From Streptomyces sp. ICBB 8177 (lineage in GTDB: Bacteria; Actinomycetota; Actinomycetes; Streptomycetales; Streptomycetaceae), in assembly GCF_003144095.1 (NCBI RefSeq), contig NZ_NSKH01000002.1, positions 445,024 through 509,023 of the forward strand: a DNA stretch of 64,000 bases, in the 5' to 3' direction. Below are positions 7,976 through 16,913 of the stretch, piece after piece. A model generated the notes under the pieces. The model did not search any database and had not been told where the DNA came from. It worked only from the letters and a program-made list of their open reading frames with translations. The translations under genes were made by a program, and so were the position numbers. Position 1 is the first letter of the stretch, and the number at the start of each line of letters is the position of its first letter.

Positions 7976-8818
7976 GTGACTGGAGTACTCGTACTGGCCG
8001 GAACGCCCATCGGCGACCCCGCCGACGCCCCGCCCCGCCTGTCCACCGAACTGGCGGCGGCCGACATCGTCGCCGCCGAGGACACCCGCCGGCTGCGGCG
8101 GCTCGCGGCGACGCTGGAGGTGACGCCCGCCGGCCGGATCGTGTCGTACTTCGAGGGCAACGAGAGCGCCCGCACCCCGGAACTGGTCGAGGCGCTGGCG
8201 GGCGGCGCGCGGGTGCTGCTGGTCACCGACGCGGGCATGCCGTCGGTGTCCGACCCGGGCTACCGGCTGGTGGCCGCCTGCGTGGAGCGCGACATCACGG
8301 TCACCGCTGTGCCCGGTCCGTCGGCGGTGCTGACCGCGCTGGCGCTGTCCGGGCTGCCGGTGGACCGCTTCTGCTTCGAGGGCTTCCTGCCGCGCAAGCA
8401 GGGCGAACGGCTCTCCCGGCTGCGCGAGGTCGCCGCCGACCGCCGCACCCTCGTCTACTTCGAGTCCACCCACCGCATCGCCGAGGCGCTCGCCGCGATG
8501 GCCGAGGTCTTCGGCCCTGACCGCAGGGCGGCGGTGTGCCGGGAGCTGACCAAGACGTACGAGGAGGTCAGACGCGGCGCGCTCGGCGACCTGGCGGAGT
8601 GGTCGCGCGACGGCGTGCGCGGCGAGATCACGGTGGTCGTCGAGGGAGCGGGCGAGCCATCGCCGGAGGAACTGGACGACGCGGAGCTGGCCCGCAGGGT
8701 CGCCGCCAGGGAGTCCGCGGGCGAGCCCCGCAAGGCGGCGATCGCGAGCGTGGCGGGCGAGGCGGGGGTGCCGAAGCGGCGGGTCTTCGACGCGGTGGTG
8801 GCGGCGAAGCGGGCCTGA
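7976..8818 (+). CDS. rsmI: 16S rRNA (cytidine-1402-2'-O)-methyltransferase RsmI
   Basis: A 280-residue SAM-dependent tetrapyrrole-methylase-fold enzyme that methylates C1402 in the ribosomal decoding centre. Signature segments are LAGTPIGDPADAP at the start, AAEDTRRLRRL near residues 40-50, and the GMPSVSDPGYRLV and GPSAVLTALALSGLP loops. The KTYEE...GEITVVVEG region closes the methylase domain, and an HTH-like tail follows. GTG 7976 has GGGGAG upstream. It is 130 bp from the divergent PMT start and is followed by a hairpin. Confidence 0.93.
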   Translation: MTGVLVLAGTPIGDPADAPPRLSTELAAADIVAAEDTRRLRRLAATLEVTPAGRIVSYFEGNESARTPELVEALAGGARVLLVTDAGMPSVSDPGYRLVAACVERDITVTAVPGPSAVLTALALSGLPVDRFCFEGFLPRKQGERLSRLREVAADRRTLVYFESTHRIAEALAAMAEVFGPDRRAAVCRELTKTYEEVRRGALGDLAEWSRDGVRGEITVVVEGAGEPSPEELDDAELARRVAARESAGEPRKAAIASVAGEAGVPKRRVFDAVVAAKRA

Positions 8819-8843
8819 ACGGCGGGTGGGGGTTCCGGGTCGT

Positions 8844-8889
8844 GTTTGCGGAGTGCCGCGCAGCGGCGCAGACGTGACACTCCGCGAAC
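8844..8889 (+). terminator. Hairpin after rsmI, copy of a dispersed palindromic repeat
   Basis: GCGGAGTG (8848-8855) pairs with CACTCCGC (8878-8885), extended by GTT/AAC at the ends, with a smaller CCGC/GCGG hairpin inside. It lies 26 bp after the rsmI stop. The same GCGGAGTG...CGCAGCGGCGCAGAC sequence recurs near 48.1 kb, so this may be both a terminator and one member of a repeat family. Confidence 0.55.
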
Positions 8890-9122
8890 CAGGCCCCCGT
8901 ACAAGAACGCCCCCGCCTCCCTGACCTGCGTTGACCCCCGTTCCGCAAAGCCCGGTAAAGGCATACGGTGGAAGTTCGGGGAGAAATAAAGACCCAGACC
9001 ACAAAACCCCCAAATCTGGCTCAAGACGAGACCGCCCCTGCTGCGTCGCGCCGGAATGAGGCGTTCGCTGTAGGTGGGAAGTCCCGCTCCGGACACCCGT
9101 CCGGAGGGCACCAGGAGCTGCG

Positions 9123-9617
9123 ATGAGCGAGACCGTCGGCACCCCGTACCAGTCCACCACCGGCCCCCACGACGCGACCGTCCACGAGGCGTACTCGTTC
9201 GCCTGCATGAACTGCGGAGCCGGCTGGGAGGAGTCGTACGACATAGCGCACCACACCGATGAGCACGGCCACCTCTCCGTCGTCTACTACACCGCCGGGC
9301 ACAAGCGCGTCCCCTCGCCGCTGACCCGGCCGAGCTGCACCAACTGCGGTGGCCACCTCGTACGGATCATGCGTTCCGGCCGCGTCTCCAGCGCCCGGTG
9401 GGAGCACCTCGCCCACTCCCCGCACCCGCCGCGCGGCCACAGCTCGGCCGCCGTGCCCATCCTCATGGCCGACCGCGACGATGACGACGATGACGGCACC
9501 CGGCCGAAGGCGGCGAAGGAACCGAAGGCCGGGCGCGAGCACCACTGGCTCGCCGACCTGCTCGCCTTCCTCCACCTCAGGCACCGCGAGGGCCACGAGC
9601 ACCACCGCGCCGCCTGA
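9123..9617 (+). CDS. Conserved actinobacterial protein with zinc-ribbon motif
   Basis: A 164-residue soluble protein of unknown function. Two CxxC pairs, CMNC at 28-31 and CTNC at 72-75, could form a zinc ribbon. The middle has an acidic run (DRDDDDDD near 117-124), and the tail is rich in His (HLRHREGHEHH). ATG 9123 has GGAG upstream. The 300 bp before it hold the rsmI hairpin and an A/T-richer segment (8970-9020) that could contain its promoter. Its position between rsmI and tatD looks conserved in Streptomyces, but nothing in the sequence gives a function. Confidence 0.72.
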   Translation: MSETVGTPYQSTTGPHDATVHEAYSFACMNCGAGWEESYDIAHHTDEHGHLSVVYYTAGHKRVPSPLTRPSCTNCGGHLVRIMRSGRVSSARWEHLAHSPHPPRGHSSAAVPILMADRDDDDDDGTRPKAAKEPKAGREHHWLADLLAFLHLRHREGHEHHRAA

Positions 9618-9670
9618 CGCGGGCGCCCGCCCCGAACGGCGTCGGCCGCGGCTTCGTAGACTGGCCGACC

Positions 9671-10561
9671 ATGGCGGCAACTCGATCCCCGGCACCCGAC
9701 AAGAACGCGGCACCACCGCTCCCCGAGCCGTTGGCCGTGCCGGTGGCGGACTCGCACACCCACCTCGACATGCAGTCCGGAACGGTCGACGAGGCGCTGG
9801 CCAAGGCAGCCTCCGTCGGAGTGACGACGGTCGTGCAGGTGGGCTGCGACCTCGCCGGATCGCGCTGGGCCGCCGAGACCGCGGAACAGTACGAGAACGT
9901 GCACGCCGCCGTCGCCCTGCACCCCAACGAGGCTCCGAGAGTCGTGCACGGAGACCCTGACGGCTGGTCGCGGCAGGACGCGCGGCAGGCCGGGGGGATG
10001 GCGGCGCTGGACGCCGCGCTGGAACAGATCGCCGCGCTCGCCGCGTTGCCCCAGGTCAGGGGCGTGGGCGAGACCGGGCTCGACTACTTCCGCACCGGTG
10101 AGGAAGGCGTCGAGGCGCAGACGTACTCCTTCCGCCGGCACATCGAGATCGCCAAGCGGTACGACAAGGCGCTGGTCATCCACGACCGCGACGCGCACGA
10201 CGACGTGCTGCGGGTGCTGGCCGAGGAGGGCGCGCCGCGCACCGTGGTCTTCCACTGCTACTCGGGGGACGCGGCGATGGCCAAGGTGTGCGCGGACGCC
10301 GGCTACCACATGTCGTTCGCGGGCAACGTCACGTTCAAGAACGCCCAGCCGCTGCGGGACGCCCTCGCCGTCGCACCGGCCGAGTTGCTGCTGGTGGAGA
10401 CCGACGCGCCGTTCCTGACGCCCGCGCCGTACCGGGGCCGGCCGAACGCGCCGTACCTGATCCCGCTCACGCTGCGGGCGATGGCGCAGGTCAAGGGCGT
10501 GGACGAGGACACGCTCGCGGCGGCGGTCGCGGCCAACACCGCTCGCGTCTTCGGGTACTGA
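9671..10561 (+). CDS. tatD: TatD family metal-dependent hydrolase
   Basis: A 296-residue TIM-barrel deoxyribonuclease of the amidohydrolase superfamily, acting in the cytoplasm on DNA ends or damaged DNA. The metal ligands are visible: HTH at residues 29-31, GVGETGLDY with the bridging Glu, [16 protein letters not shown], and [10 protein letters not shown] near the C-terminus. A TAGACT box lies 8 nt before the ATG and no ribosome-binding site is seen, so the mRNA is probably leaderless. In many actinobacteria an rpfB-type gene separates tatD from ksgA; here only 31 bp do. Confidence 0.92.
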   Translation: MAATRSPAPDKNAAPPLPEPLAVPVADSHTHLDMQSGTVDEALAKAASVGVTTVVQVGCDLAGSRWAAETAEQYENVHAAVALHPNEAPRVVHGDPDGWSRQDARQAGGMAALDAALEQIAALAALPQVRGVGETGLDYFRTGEEGVEAQTYSFRRHIEIAKRYDKALVIHDRDAHDDVLRVLAEEGAPRTVVFHCYSGDAAMAKVCADAGYHMSFAGNVTFKNAQPLRDALAVAPAELLLVETDAPFLTPAPYRGRPNAPYLIPLTLRAMAQVKGVDEDTLAAAVAANTARVFGY

Positions 10562-10592
10562 GGCGCGCCGGGCGGCACGTAGGCTTGAGCGC

Positions 10593-11483
10593 GTGAGCAG
10601 CACCTCCTCCACCGCATCCGGCGCCACCGACTCGGGGCCGCTCCTGGGCCCCGCCGACATCCGCGAACTCGCGGCGGCGCTCGGCGTGCGCCCGACCAAG
10701 CAGCTCGGCCAGAACTTCGTGATCGACGCCAACACCGTGCGGCGGATCGTGCGCACCGCCGAGGTGCGGCCCGACGACGTGGTGGTGGAGGTCGGGCCGG
10801 GGCTGGGGTCGCTGACGCTGGCGCTGCTGGAGACCGCCGACCGGATGGTCGCGGTGGAGATCGACCCGGTCCTCGCCGGTGCGCTGCCCACCACCGTGCG
10901 GGCCAGGATGCCCGAGCGCGCCGACCGGTTCTCGCTGGTGCACTCCGACGCGATGAAGGTCACCGAGCTGCCGGGCCCGGCGCCCACCGCGATGGTCGCC
11001 AACCTCCCGTACAACGTCGCCGTGCCGGTGCTGCTGCACATGCTGGCGACGTTCCCCAGCATCGAACGCACCCTGGTGATGGTGCAGTCGGAGGTCGCCG
11101 ACCGGCTGGCGGCGGCGCCCGGCTCCAAGGTCTACGGCGTCCCGTCGGTCAAGGCCGCCTGGTACGCGCAGGTCAAGCGGGCGGGCGCGATCGGCCGCAA
11201 CGTCTTCTGGCCCGCGCCCAACGTCGACTCGGGCCTGGTCTCCCTGGTGCGCCGCGCCGAGCCGCCGAACACCACCGCGAGCCGCGAGGAGGTCTTCGCG
11301 GTCGTCGACGCCGCCTTCGCCCAGCGCCGCAAGACGCTGCGGGCCGCGCTGGCCGGGTGGGCCGGGTCGGCGGCGGCAGCGGAGACCGCCCTGGTCGCGG
11401 CGGGTGTCTCGCCGCAGGCCCGGGGGGAGGCGCTGACCGTCACCGAGTTCGCCCGCATCGCAGAGAACCGCCCGGCCCGCTGA
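10593..11483 (+). CDS. rsmA: 16S rRNA dimethyladenosine transferase KsgA/RsmA
   Basis: A 296-residue rRNA adenine N6,N6-dimethyltransferase that modifies A1518/A1519 of 16S rRNA and acts as a late small-subunit assembly checkpoint. Visible motifs are LGQNFVID, the SAM loop [12 protein letters not shown], the acidic EIDP, and NLPYN of the target-adenine pocket. The C-terminal region FAQRRKTLR is also typical. GTG 10593 lies 7 nt after a TAGGCT box (10580-10585), indicating leaderless translation. It is followed 58 bp later by ispE, a conserved pair. Confidence 0.95.
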   Translation: MSSTSSTASGATDSGPLLGPADIRELAAALGVRPTKQLGQNFVIDANTVRRIVRTAEVRPDDVVVEVGPGLGSLTLALLETADRMVAVEIDPVLAGALPTTVRARMPERADRFSLVHSDAMKVTELPGPAPTAMVANLPYNVAVPVLLHMLATFPSIERTLVMVQSEVADRLAAAPGSKVYGVPSVKAAWYAQVKRAGAIGRNVFWPAPNVDSGLVSLVRRAEPPNTTASREEVFAVVDAAFAQRRKTLRAALAGWAGSAAAAETALVAAGVSPQARGEALTVTEFARIAENRPAR

Positions 11484-11541
11484 GCCTCAGCCCGCCGCCC
11501 CGGCGGCCAGACCCCCGTACCGTCCGAGGAGCCACCCCGCC

Positions 11542-12468
11542 GTGACCGCCGCCCCCGTCACCGTCCGCGTGCCCGCCAAGGTCAACGTGCAGCTCGCCGT
11601 GGGCGGACTGCGCCCGGACGGGTTCCACGACCTGGCCAACGTGTTCCTCGCCGTCGGACTGTACGACGAGATCACCGCGACCCCGTCCGACCGACTGCGC
11701 ATCACCGTCTCCGGCCCCGACGCCCACCAGGTGCCGCTGGACGAGAGCAACCTCGCCGCCCGCGCCGCGCTGGCGCTGGCCGCACGGCACGGCGTCGCCC
11801 CCCACGTCCACCTGCACATCGCCAAGGACATCCCCGTCGCCGGCGGCATGGCGGGCGGCAGCGCGGACGGCGCGGGGGCGCTGCTGGCGTGCGAGACGCT
11901 GTGGGACACCGGCACGACGCGCGACGAACTGCTCGCGATCTGCGCCGAGTTGGGCAGCGACGTGCCGTTCAGCCTGGTCGGGGGCGCCGCACTCGGCCGC
12001 GGGAGGGGCGAGCTGCTGGAACCGCTGGAGACCGGCGGCGTCTTCCACTGGGTCTTCGCCGTAGCCGACGGCGGACTGTCCACCCCGGCCGTCTACCGCG
12101 AGTGCGACCGGTTGCGGGAGGCCGCGGGCACCGGCTCCTCGGCGGCCGACGTCCCCGAGCCGGAGCCCTCCGGCGGCCTGCTGCGCGCGCTGGCCACAGG
12201 AGACCCCGGCGCCCTCGCCGCCGCCCTCGCCAACGACCTCCAGCCCGCCGCCCTCTCGCTGCGGCCCTCGCTGGCGGACACCCTGCGGGCCGGGACCGAG
12301 GGCGGCGCGCTGGCCGCCCTGGTCTCCGGCTCCGGGCCCACCTGCGCGTTCCTCGCCAAGGACCCCGAGGCCGCCGAGGGCGTCGCCGAGGCCCTGCTGC
12401 GGTCCGCCACCTGCCGCGCGGTGCGGGTGACCTCCGGCCCGGTGCCGGGAGCGACGGTGCTGCGCTAG
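11542..12468 (+). CDS. ispE: 4-diphosphocytidyl-2-C-methyl-D-erythritol kinase IspE
   Basis: A 308-residue GHMP-family kinase that phosphorylates CDP-methylerythritol in the MEP isoprenoid pathway. The substrate-binding start KVNVQL(A)...DGFHDL is present. The ATP-binding GHMP motif PVAGGMAGGSADGAGALL and the late glycine loop SGSGPTCAFL are also present. GTG 11542 follows GAGGAG at a suitable distance. It sits after ksgA and before the ABC-F gene, as in other streptomycetes. Length is normal for the family. Confidence 0.94.
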   Translation: MTAAPVTVRVPAKVNVQLAVGGLRPDGFHDLANVFLAVGLYDEITATPSDRLRITVSGPDAHQVPLDESNLAARAALALAARHGVAPHVHLHIAKDIPVAGGMAGGSADGAGALLACETLWDTGTTRDELLAICAELGSDVPFSLVGGAALGRGRGELLEPLETGGVFHWVFAVADGGLSTPAVYRECDRLREAAGTGSSAADVPEPEPSGGLLRALATGDPGALAAALANDLQPAALSLRPSLADTLRAGTEGGALAALVSGSGPTCAFLAKDPEAAEGVAEALLRSATCRAVRVTSGPVPGATVLR

Positions 12469-12548
12469 CGGCCGCGGACCGGGGCCCGCCGCGCGGCGAC
12501 TACGCTGGGAGTTCGCCCCGACCCGCGCCGCCTGCCACGTCGATCGGC

Positions 12549-12614
12549 ATGTCGATCAGCACGACGATCAGCACGACGATCGGCACGGGGACCATTACGT
12601 CGATCATGGAGTGA
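12549..12614 (+). CDS. Candidate 21-residue leader peptide upstream of the ABC-F gene
   Basis: ATG 12549 opens a 21-codon frame, MSISTTISTTIGTGTITSIME, ending in TGA 12612-12614. This is 1 nt before the ATG of the ABC-F gene. The GGAG that would serve the ABC-F start (12608-12611) is inside the last codons, so reading this frame would affect initiation downstream. The frame consists of imperfect tandem 12-bp units (ATCAGCACGACG). No clear ribosome-binding site precedes it. Leader peptides that sense stalled ribosomes are known upstream of antibiotic-resistance ABC-F genes; that role here is inference. It may instead be a chance frame through a simple repeat. Confidence 0.35.
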   Translation: MSISTTISTTIGTGTITSIME

Positions 12615-12615
12615 A

Positions 12616-14418
12616 ATGGCCGTCAACCTCGTCAACGCCGAGTCCATCGGCAAGGTCTACGGCACCCGTACCCTGCTCGACGGCGTCTCCCTCGGTGTCT
12701 CGGAAGGCGACCGCATCGGTGTCGTCGGCCGCAACGGCGACGGCAAGACCACCCTGATCCGCGTCCTGGCCAAGCTGGAGGCCCCGGACACCGGCCGCGT
12801 CACCCACGTCGGCGACCTGCGCTACGGCGTGCTGACGCAAGGCGACTCCCTCGACCCGGCCGCCACCATCCGGCACGAGGTCGTCGGCGACCGCGCCGAC
12901 CACGAGTGGGCGGGCGACGCCAAGGTCCGCGACGTGCTGACCGGCCTGTTCGGCGGGCTGGACCTGCCCGGCTTCGGCCAGGGCCTGGACACCGTCATCG
13001 GCCCGCTGTCCGGTGGGGAGCGGCGCCGCATCGCGCTGGCCAAGCTGCTCATCGCCGAACAGGACCTGCTGGTCCTGGACGAGCCCACCAACCACCTCGA
13101 CGTCGAGGGCATCGCCTGGCTCGCCGCCCACCTGAAGGCCCGGCGCTCGGCGCTGGTCTGCGTCACCCACGACCGCTGGTTCCTCGACCAGGTCTGCACC
13201 CGCATGTGGGACGTGCAGCGCGCCGAGGTCTACGAGTACGAGGGCGGCTACTCCGACTACGTCTTCGCCCGGGCCGAACGCGAACGCCGCGCCGCCACCG
13301 AGGAGACCAAGCGGCAGAACCTCGCCCGCAAGGAACTCGCCTGGCTGCGCCGCGGCGCCCCGGCCCGCACCTCCAAGCCCCGCTTCCGCATCGAGGCCGC
13401 CAACGAGCTGATCGCCGACGTGCCGCCGCCGCGCGACACCGCCGAGCTGATGAAGTTCGCCAATTCCCGCCTGGGCAGGACCGTCTTCGACCTGGAGGAC
13501 GTGACGATCACCGCCGGGCCCAAGGTGCTGCTGCGCCACCTGACCTGGCAGCTCGGCCCCGGCGAGCGCGTCGGCGTGCTCGGCGTCAACGGCGCGGGCA
13601 AGACCTCGCTGCTGCGCGCGCTCGCCGACGCCGCCCGCACCGGCGGCGAACAGCAGCCGCAGGCCGGCCGCGTCGTCGTCGGCAAGACCGTCAAGCTCGC
13701 CTACCTCTCCCAGGAGGTCGCGGAACTCGACCCCGACTGGCGGGTGCTGGAGTCGGTGGAACGCGTACGGCAGCGCGTCGACCTGGGCAAGGGCCGCGAG
13801 ATGACCGCCTCGCAGCTGTGCGAGCGGTTCGGCTTCGGCAAGGAGAAGCAGTGGACGCCGGTCGGCGACCTGTCCGGCGGTGAGCGCAGGCGGCTGCAGA
13901 TCCTGCGGCTGCTGATGGACGAACCCAACGTGCTCTTCCTCGACGAGCCCACCAACGACCTCGACATCGAGACCCTGACCCAGCTGGAGGACCTGCTCGA
14001 CGGCTGGCCCGGCTCGATGGTCGTCATCAGCCACGACCGCTACTTCATCGAGCGCACCACCGACCGCGTCTTCGCCCTCCTCGGCGACCAGACCCTGCGG
14101 ATGCTGCCGCGCGGCGTGGACGAGTACCTGGAGCGCCGCCGGGCCGCGATCGAGGCCGCGCCCAAGCCGCAGGCGGTGGCCGCGGCGGCCGAGCGGCCCA
14201 GGTCGTCGGCGGCCGACCAGCGCGCCGCGCAGAAGGAACTCCAGCGCATCGAGCGGCAGTTGGACCGCATCGGCGAGAAGGAGGCGAAGCTGCACGCCCG
14301 TATCGCCGACAATCCCACCGACTTCGAGGCGGTGGCCAAGCTCGACGCCGAACTGCGCACGCTGCGCGACGAGCGCGAGGACCTGGAGACGCGGTGGCTG
14401 GAACTGGCCGAGGACTGA
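12616..14418 (+). CDS. ABC-F family ATPase (ribosome-associated, Uup-like)
   Basis: A 600-residue cytoplasmic protein with two fused ABC ATPase domains and no membrane segments, as in ABC-F translation factors. Walker A motifs are GRNGDGKT near residue 38 and GVNGAGKT near 322. There are two LSGGERRR signatures and two Walker B motifs, LVLDEPTNHLD and LFLDEPTNDLD. A linker with LARKELAWLRRGAPARTSKP joins the halves, and a C-terminal charged coiled coil (about 530-600) resembles Uup. It likely acts on stalled or structured-nucleic-acid-associated ribosomes. A short upstream frame overlaps its ribosome-binding site. Whether it confers antibiotic tolerance cannot be told from sequence. Confidence 0.92.
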   Translation: MAVNLVNAESIGKVYGTRTLLDGVSLGVSEGDRIGVVGRNGDGKTTLIRVLAKLEAPDTGRVTHVGDLRYGVLTQGDSLDPAATIRHEVVGDRADHEWAGDAKVRDVLTGLFGGLDLPGFGQGLDTVIGPLSGGERRRIALAKLLIAEQDLLVLDEPTNHLDVEGIAWLAAHLKARRSALVCVTHDRWFLDQVCTRMWDVQRAEVYEYEGGYSDYVFARAERERRAATEETKRQNLARKELAWLRRGAPARTSKPRFRIEAANELIADVPPPRDTAELMKFANSRLGRTVFDLEDVTITAGPKVLLRHLTWQLGPGERVGVLGVNGAGKTSLLRALADAARTGGEQQPQAGRVVVGKTVKLAYLSQEVAELDPDWRVLESVERVRQRVDLGKGREMTASQLCERFGFGKEKQWTPVGDLSGGERRRLQILRLLMDEPNVLFLDEPTNDLDIETLTQLEDLLDGWPGSMVVISHDRYFIERTTDRVFALLGDQTLRMLPRGVDEYLERRRAAIEAAPKPQAVAAAAERPRSSAADQRAAQKELQRIERQLDRIGEKEAKLHARIADNPTDFEAVAKLDAELRTLRDEREDLETRWLELAED

Positions 14419-14428
14419 CCCGCGGTCG

Positions 14429-14449
14429 CGCGCGCCGCCCCGGCGCGCG
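14429..14449 (+). terminator. GC hairpin after the ABC-F gene
   Basis: CGCGCGCCG and CGGCGCGCG form a 9-bp perfect stem with a 3-nt loop, 10 bp after the stop codon. No T-run follows, which is usual for actinomycetes. Confidence 0.5.
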
Positions 14450-14560
14450 GACGGCGGTAGCGCTCGCGTAACGGTCGGGTAGCGGGCCGGTCTCACCCCC
14501 GGACCGGGGCGGACCGGCCCCATTCGCCGTGCCGGGGCGGTGATACAAAGAGTTCCGTTT

Positions 14561-14582
14561 GGCGCCGGAGGTTCCCGGCGCC
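14561..14582 (+). promoter_or_regulatory. 5'-leader hairpin upstream of the beta-propeller protein
   Basis: GGCGCCGG and CCGGCGCC form a perfect 8-bp stem around a 6-nt loop, about 36 bp before ATG 14619. The stem lies downstream of GATACAAAG. It could be a leader structure or operator; no family match is claimed. Confidence 0.35.
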
Positions 14583-14618
14583 GCCACGGAAATTCGAGGA
14601 TCACACGGGGGATCGCAG

Positions 14619-16565
14619 ATGTCGCAACCACCGCCGCCGCAGCCACCGGACGGCCCGGGCGAAGCGGCCGACCCGCAGCAGCCGGCCCCCGAGCGGCCCT
14701 CCGCCGGCTCCGAACAGCAGCCGCCGTCGGCGGGGCCCGAGCAGCGGCAGCCCGCCGGTCCCGGGCAACCGCCCGCCGCACGGCACGAGATGCCGACCCA
14801 GCTCGCCCACGGCAACCCACCCCCGTCCGCGGCCCCGCAGGGCCCGCCGCCCCCGCCGCCCCCGCCCGGAGGCGCGCCGCAGAGCCCGTTCGGCCCGCCC
14901 GCGCAGGCCCCGCAGCCGGGCTACGGCTACCCCCAGCAAGCCCCGCAGCCCGGTTACGGCTACCCGCAGCAGCCCCCGGGCGCGCCCAACCCGTACGAGC
15001 AGAGCGGCGGTTACGGTCAGCCCGCGCCGTACGGCCAGAACCCGTACGCCGCCCAGCAGCCGGGCTACGGATACCCGCAGCAGCCCGCGACCCAGCCGAT
15101 GCAGCAGGGCGGCTGGGGCGGCGGCGGGCAGAGCCCGTACGGCTACGGCTATCCGCAGCAGCCCCAGCCGCCGCAGCCCGGTGGCGGCAAGAGGCTGTCC
15201 GGCGGCAGGCTCTACGGGCTGATCGCGGCGATCGTGGCCGGCGTCCTCGTGATCGGCGGCGGCGCGTACGCGCTGACCTCCGGCGGCGGCTCCAAGCCGC
15301 ACCCCGACGTCTCCGCCTCCGGCACCACGCAGGACGACAAGCCGCACAACTCCGAGGGCAAGGTGGCCTGGACGGTCGCCGCGCCCGAGGTGTCCAAGGC
15401 CCAGTTGGTCGCGCCGACCGCCGGGCAGTGGTTCGACGGCGGCGACGTCATCAAGCAGTCGACGACCGCGGTGACCGCGTACGACCTCACCTCGGGGCAG
15501 CAGCGCTGGAGCGTGCCGTCCCCGGAGGGCGACACCTGCGCCTCGGCGAGCGACCTGGTCAGCCACCGGATCGCGGTGCAGTACGGCACCGACTGCGAGA
15601 ACGTCATGGTCATCGACACGTCCGCGGGCAAGATGACCTGGCACAAGCCGTTGACCTCCTCCTCCGGTTCCGCGGGCGAGTCCGGCAAGTACGAGTTCAT
15701 GTACACCGACATGGCGATCAGCGGTGACACCCTCGCGGTGACCTGGGACTCCAACACGGTCTCCTTCCAGGTCTCCACCGCCAAGCCGCTGTGGCACTCC
15801 AACGCGGGCGACAACTGCAGCGACGCCGGGTTCGCCGGGGGCGCGCGGATGGTCGAGGTCTACAAGTGCGGCCTCGACAGCGACCCGCCGTTCCACGTGT
15901 CGCTGATCAACCCGGCCACCGGCAAGCCCACCTGGACCTGGGACGCCCCGGCCGGCACGTCGGTCACCAACGTCATCTCCGTCAACCCGGTCGTCGTCGG
16001 CATCAGCGCGGGCAACGACCTGATCACCGACGTGTGGGACGTCGACGGCGGCCGTCTTCAGGGCAAGATCTCGCTGGGCAAGGGCGGCGACGGGCAGAGC
16101 AAGTACGCCATCCAGTGCCCGTCGAACAACATGACCCCGTGCCGGAACGTCGCGGTCGACGGCACCACCCTCTACATGGCCACCGGCGTCCAGAGCAGCG
16201 GCTCGGCCGCGGGCGGCGAGACCAACCAGGTCGCCGCCTTCGACCTGACCACCGGCAACCCCAAGTGGCTGTCGAAGAACTCCGGTACGCCGCTGGACGT
16301 GGTGGGGACGCAGGGGCACGCGGTCGTCGCGTACCAGGAGGTCGCCTACGAGCACGGCGGCGCGATCGTCACGCTCGACCCGTCGACCGGCGCGATCAGC
16401 CCGTACCTGAAGTTCTCCGACGACACCCGCGAGCAGGAGTACGACGCGTACATGCCGGGCATCAACGATCTGGACGAGGGCTGGTACGACAACACGTTCG
16501 TGCTCTCGCTCACCGAGGTCACCGACAACGGCGACTACAAGTACCTGATGGCGGGCCTGCGCTGA
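14619..16565 (+). CDS. Single-pass membrane protein: Pro/Gln-rich cytoplasmic arm and extracellular PQQ-like beta-propeller
   Basis: A 648-residue protein. Residues 1 to about 185 are Pro/Gln/Gly/Tyr-rich with repeated QPGYGYPQQ units. One transmembrane helix follows (GLIAAIVAGVLVIGGGAYAL), then an external domain. The external part has repeated W/G-rich blades such as YDLTSGQQRWSVP, DTSAGKMTWHKP, INPATGKPTWTWDAP and FDLTTGNPKWLS, the signature of PQQ-type beta-propellers. ATG 14619 is chosen because GGGGGA lies 7 nt upstream; the longer frame starts inside the leader hairpin. Such tails are common in Streptomyces membrane proteins linked to Ser/Thr kinases or cell-wall sensing, but the role is unknown. 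Confidence 0.82.
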   Translation: MSQPPPPQPPDGPGEAADPQQPAPERPSAGSEQQPPSAGPEQRQPAGPGQPPAARHEMPTQLAHGNPPPSAAPQGPPPPPPPPGGAPQSPFGPPAQAPQPGYGYPQQAPQPGYGYPQQPPGAPNPYEQSGGYGQPAPYGQNPYAAQQPGYGYPQQPATQPMQQGGWGGGGQSPYGYGYPQQPQPPQPGGGKRLSGGRLYGLIAAIVAGVLVIGGGAYALTSGGGSKPHPDVSASGTTQDDKPHNSEGKVAWTVAAPEVSKAQLVAPTAGQWFDGGDVIKQSTTAVTAYDLTSGQQRWSVPSPEGDTCASASDLVSHRIAVQYGTDCENVMVIDTSAGKMTWHKPLTSSSGSAGESGKYEFMYTDMAISGDTLAVTWDSNTVSFQVSTAKPLWHSNAGDNCSDAGFAGGARMVEVYKCGLDSDPPFHVSLINPATGKPTWTWDAPAGTSVTNVISVNPVVVGISAGNDLITDVWDVDGGRLQGKISLGKGGDGQSKYAIQCPSNNMTPCRNVAVDGTTLYMATGVQSSGSAAGGETNQVAAFDLTTGNPKWLSKNSGTPLDVVGTQGHAVVAYQEVAYEHGGAIVTLDPSTGAISPYLKFSDDTREQEYDAYMPGINDLDEGWYDNTFVLSLTEVTDNGDYKYLMAGLR

Positions 16566-16590
16566 GCGACCCCGCGCACCGCGGTCCCAC

Positions 16591-16640
16591 GACGGCCGCC
16601 CGGCCACCCCGCCCCGCGCGGGCGGAACCGGGCGGCCGTC
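16591..16640 (+). terminator. Strong hairpin terminator after the beta-propeller gene
   Basis: GACGGCCGCCCGG (16591-16603) pairs perfectly with CCGGGCGGCCGTC (16628-16640). The remaining 270 bp to the next start hold A/T-richer sequence (16700-16770), including GTGTAGCTTCC, a likely promoter for the next gene. Confidence 0.75.
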
Positions 16641-16913
16641 GCCGTACACCGGTCGCCACTCGGACGGATCCGGACGGATTGCGGCCTGAACTCGCCGGGA
16701 AGGTAGGGATTTTCGGTATTGGGGCACGCTTCTTCCCGGTAAGGGGGGCAGGACGTCGAACAAGCGTGTAGCTTCCGGGACTGGACCCGGGTCCCCGAGG
16801 GGTGGGGCCGCGGCGGGACGCCGGGTGAGCCGCGCTACGTCGGGAGAGGGGCACGCGTGGACCAGGTGAGGCCGAGGGTCACACCGCTGAGGGGGGAATG
16901 GGGGACTGAGCGG

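Noticed and set aside
12604-14820. 738-codon minus-strand frame opposite the ABC-F gene
   Set aside because: The plus strand has two complete ATPase motif sets; the minus-strand frame is an antisense shadow.
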